A program made the translations under genes and the position numbers. This document shows, one piece after another, positions 33,661 through 34,494 of a DNA stretch of 34,494 nucleotides (positions are counted from its first letter, which is position 1; each line of letters starts with the position of its first letter). The notes below the pieces were generated by a model. That model saw nothing but the letters and a program-made list of their open reading frames with translations, was not told where the DNA came from and ran no database searches. The DNA lies in the NCBI GenBank assembly GCA_026984515.1, contig JALSRZ010000105.1:1-34494 (forward strand), given 5' to 3'. Source of the stretch: Thiohalobacter sp. GTDB lineage: Bacteria; Pseudomonadota; Gammaproteobacteria; DSM-19610.

Positions 33661-33680
33661 GGCTATTTTTACTTAACCTG

Positions 33681-33723
33681 GGAGCCTGTAGGGTTTAGGC
33701 AATCGTGGCGAGCATGGTGGGAG
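33681..33723 (+). repeat. Uninterrupted copy of intergenic repeat R2 (empty MITE site)
   Basis: GGAGCCTGTAGGGTTTAGGC and the following bases up to GGTGGGAG match, with three changes in 43 bases, the sequence obtained by removing MITE copy 1 and one CTAA duplicate from 10051-10275 (minus strand). It therefore shows what that site looks like without the element. The part from 33724 to 33900 holds no supported gene. Confidence 0.85.
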
Positions 33724-33923
33724 GGCCTGGAACCGGTACCACGCGGTCAAGACCGTCTGCCGCAGGGATGGCAGGTTCTGCGTGTCCTGACCGGGTGATA
33801 CCGGTTCCATGTCCGGGTTGCCCGACCTGGCTCAAAACGTACCTGCCGTTTATGTTTCAGCCTCGTTGTTGGCAGGGTAACGGGGCAGCAGTGACAGCAA
33901 CCGTTTAATAAGGAGGATAGGCC

Positions 33924-34121
33924 GTGGGTATCAGTGTCTGGCAATTGCTTATTGTTCTGGCCATCGTGCTGGTTTTATTTGGCGCGAAACGCATGCGCGG
34001 ACTGGGTACTGACCTGGGCGCAGCCATCAAGGGGTTTAAACAGGCCGTGCGTGAAGACCGGACGGCACCCGACGAGGTGGTTCCCGCAGCGGTCAAACTC
34101 AAGGACTCTTCGCGTGTGTAA
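33924..34121 (+). CDS. tatA: Twin-arginine translocase subunit TatA
   Basis: This 65-residue protein has one N-terminal span ([18 protein letters not shown]) followed directly by the amphipathic helix [21 protein letters not shown] and a charged tail. The FG hinge and the following glycines are typical of TatA/E, which forms the pore for folded Tat substrates. It begins with GTG, and AAGGAGG lies just upstream (33910-33916). tatB follows after 30 bases; tatC is expected beyond the right edge. The window itself encodes two likely substrates, the metallophosphatase and the multicopper oxidase. Confidence 0.93.
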   Translation: MGISVWQLLIVLAIVLVLFGAKRMRGLGTDLGAAIKGFKQAVREDRTAPDEVVPAAVKLKDSSRV

Positions 34122-34151
34122 GCGGCTGAAAGACCTGCCGCACCGGCCCTG

Positions 34152-34484
34152 ATGTTTGATATCGGATTTTTTGAAATCGCACTGGTATGCCTGGTCGCCC
34201 TGATCGTCATCGGGCCCGACCGGTTGCCCGGGCTGGCAAGAACTGCCGGTCTGTGGATTGGCAAGGGGCAGGCGATGATGCGCAGCGTCAAGGCGGACAT
34301 TGACCGCGAGCTGGCCGCCGGCGCGACGCCGGCCGGGGAAGACCGGGAATCCGTCACCGACCTGTTGAGCGATGCAAAAGAACTGGCCGAGGAAGTCCGC
34401 TGCAACTTTCGCCTCGATGCCTCCGGCCAGGTAAATCATCACAAGCACTCACCGGAACATAAAAACGAAGTCGCGTCAGGCTGA
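34152..34484 (+). CDS. tatB: Twin-arginine translocase subunit TatB
   Basis: This 110-residue protein starts MFDIGFFEIALVCLVALIVIGPDRLPGLARTAG, the characteristic TatB opening in which the span is followed by GPDRLP. An amphipathic helix (KGQAMMRSVKADIDREL) and an acidic then histidine-rich tail (NHHKHSPEH) follow. TatB works with TatC to recognise twin-arginine signal peptides. It is complete in the window and is presumably cotranscribed with tatA. The ribosome binding site is weak (CGGCCCTG before ATG). Confidence 0.93.
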   Translation: MFDIGFFEIALVCLVALIVIGPDRLPGLARTAGLWIGKGQAMMRSVKADIDRELAAGATPAGEDRESVTDLLSDAKELAEEVRCNFRLDASGQVNHHKHSPEHKNEVASG

Positions 34485-34494
34485 AACGGGCTAG

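Noticed and set aside
33705-33908. A 67-codon frame upstream of tatA
   Set aside because: It starts within the R2 repeat, has low-complexity composition and overlaps the tatA leader.

Overview
The window reads as chromosome of a GC-rich, Gram-negative, probably gammaproteobacterial respirer. The signs are di-haem and mono-haem periplasmic cytochromes, outer-membrane barrels, a Tat operon, an OxyR with the E. coli cysteine spacing, and Tn21-like merC and merA. I cannot name a species. No tRNA, rRNA, CRISPR array, integrase or transposase is visible.

Layout. (1) 1-5574, peroxide defence: a leftward operon (di-haem peroxidase, Tat-exported metallophosphatase, small cytochrome c) diverges from oxyR, which is followed by a Prx6-type peroxiredoxin and a DyP peroxidase. 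OxyR-type ATAG-N7-CTAT boxes lie in the divergent region and before the peroxiredoxin. (2) 5575-7399, a scar: a TPR/glycosyltransferase-like gene sits between the intact DyP gene and a DyP 3' remnant that shares 89 identical bases with it. An uncharted 36-residue membrane peptide follows. (3) 7400-14845, metal and thiol redox: a leftward merT-like, merP-like, outer-membrane barrel, thioredoxin and tandem CcdA operon diverges from merC-merA. The divergent region holds two different MerR-family promoters. A Tat-exported multicopper oxidase lies beyond. (4) 15313-31886, a signalling island: a Crp/Fnr regulator, two histidine kinases, a FixJ-type regulator, a CHRD protein, two porin plus PBP-like pairs, a GGDEF-EAL protein, a DUF302-like protein, a DUF2892-PAS-GGDEF protein and an unknown exported pair. 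(5) 32038-34484: a TPR-PRMT methyltransferase, a palindromic intergenic repeat, and tatA-tatB.

Two observations stand out. First, the signalling island uses two sensor modules twice each. One is a two-TM periplasmic domain with an FGQHGD motif, the other a DUF2892 membrane hairpin plus PAS. Each is joined once to a histidine kinase and once to a cyclic-di-GMP enzyme, so the same inputs appear wired to both phosphorylation and c-di-GMP. Second, two 176-bp MITE-like elements with 16-bp terminal inverted repeats and YTAR-type 4-bp flanks lie exactly at the stop codons of two genes. A sequence near 33681 is a nearly identical uninterrupted version of one insertion site.

The two Tat-type precursors (metallophosphatase, multicopper oxidase) and the tat genes occur in the same window. 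The peroxide, mercury and thiol-redox genes together suggest a cell exposed to oxidants and toxic metals.
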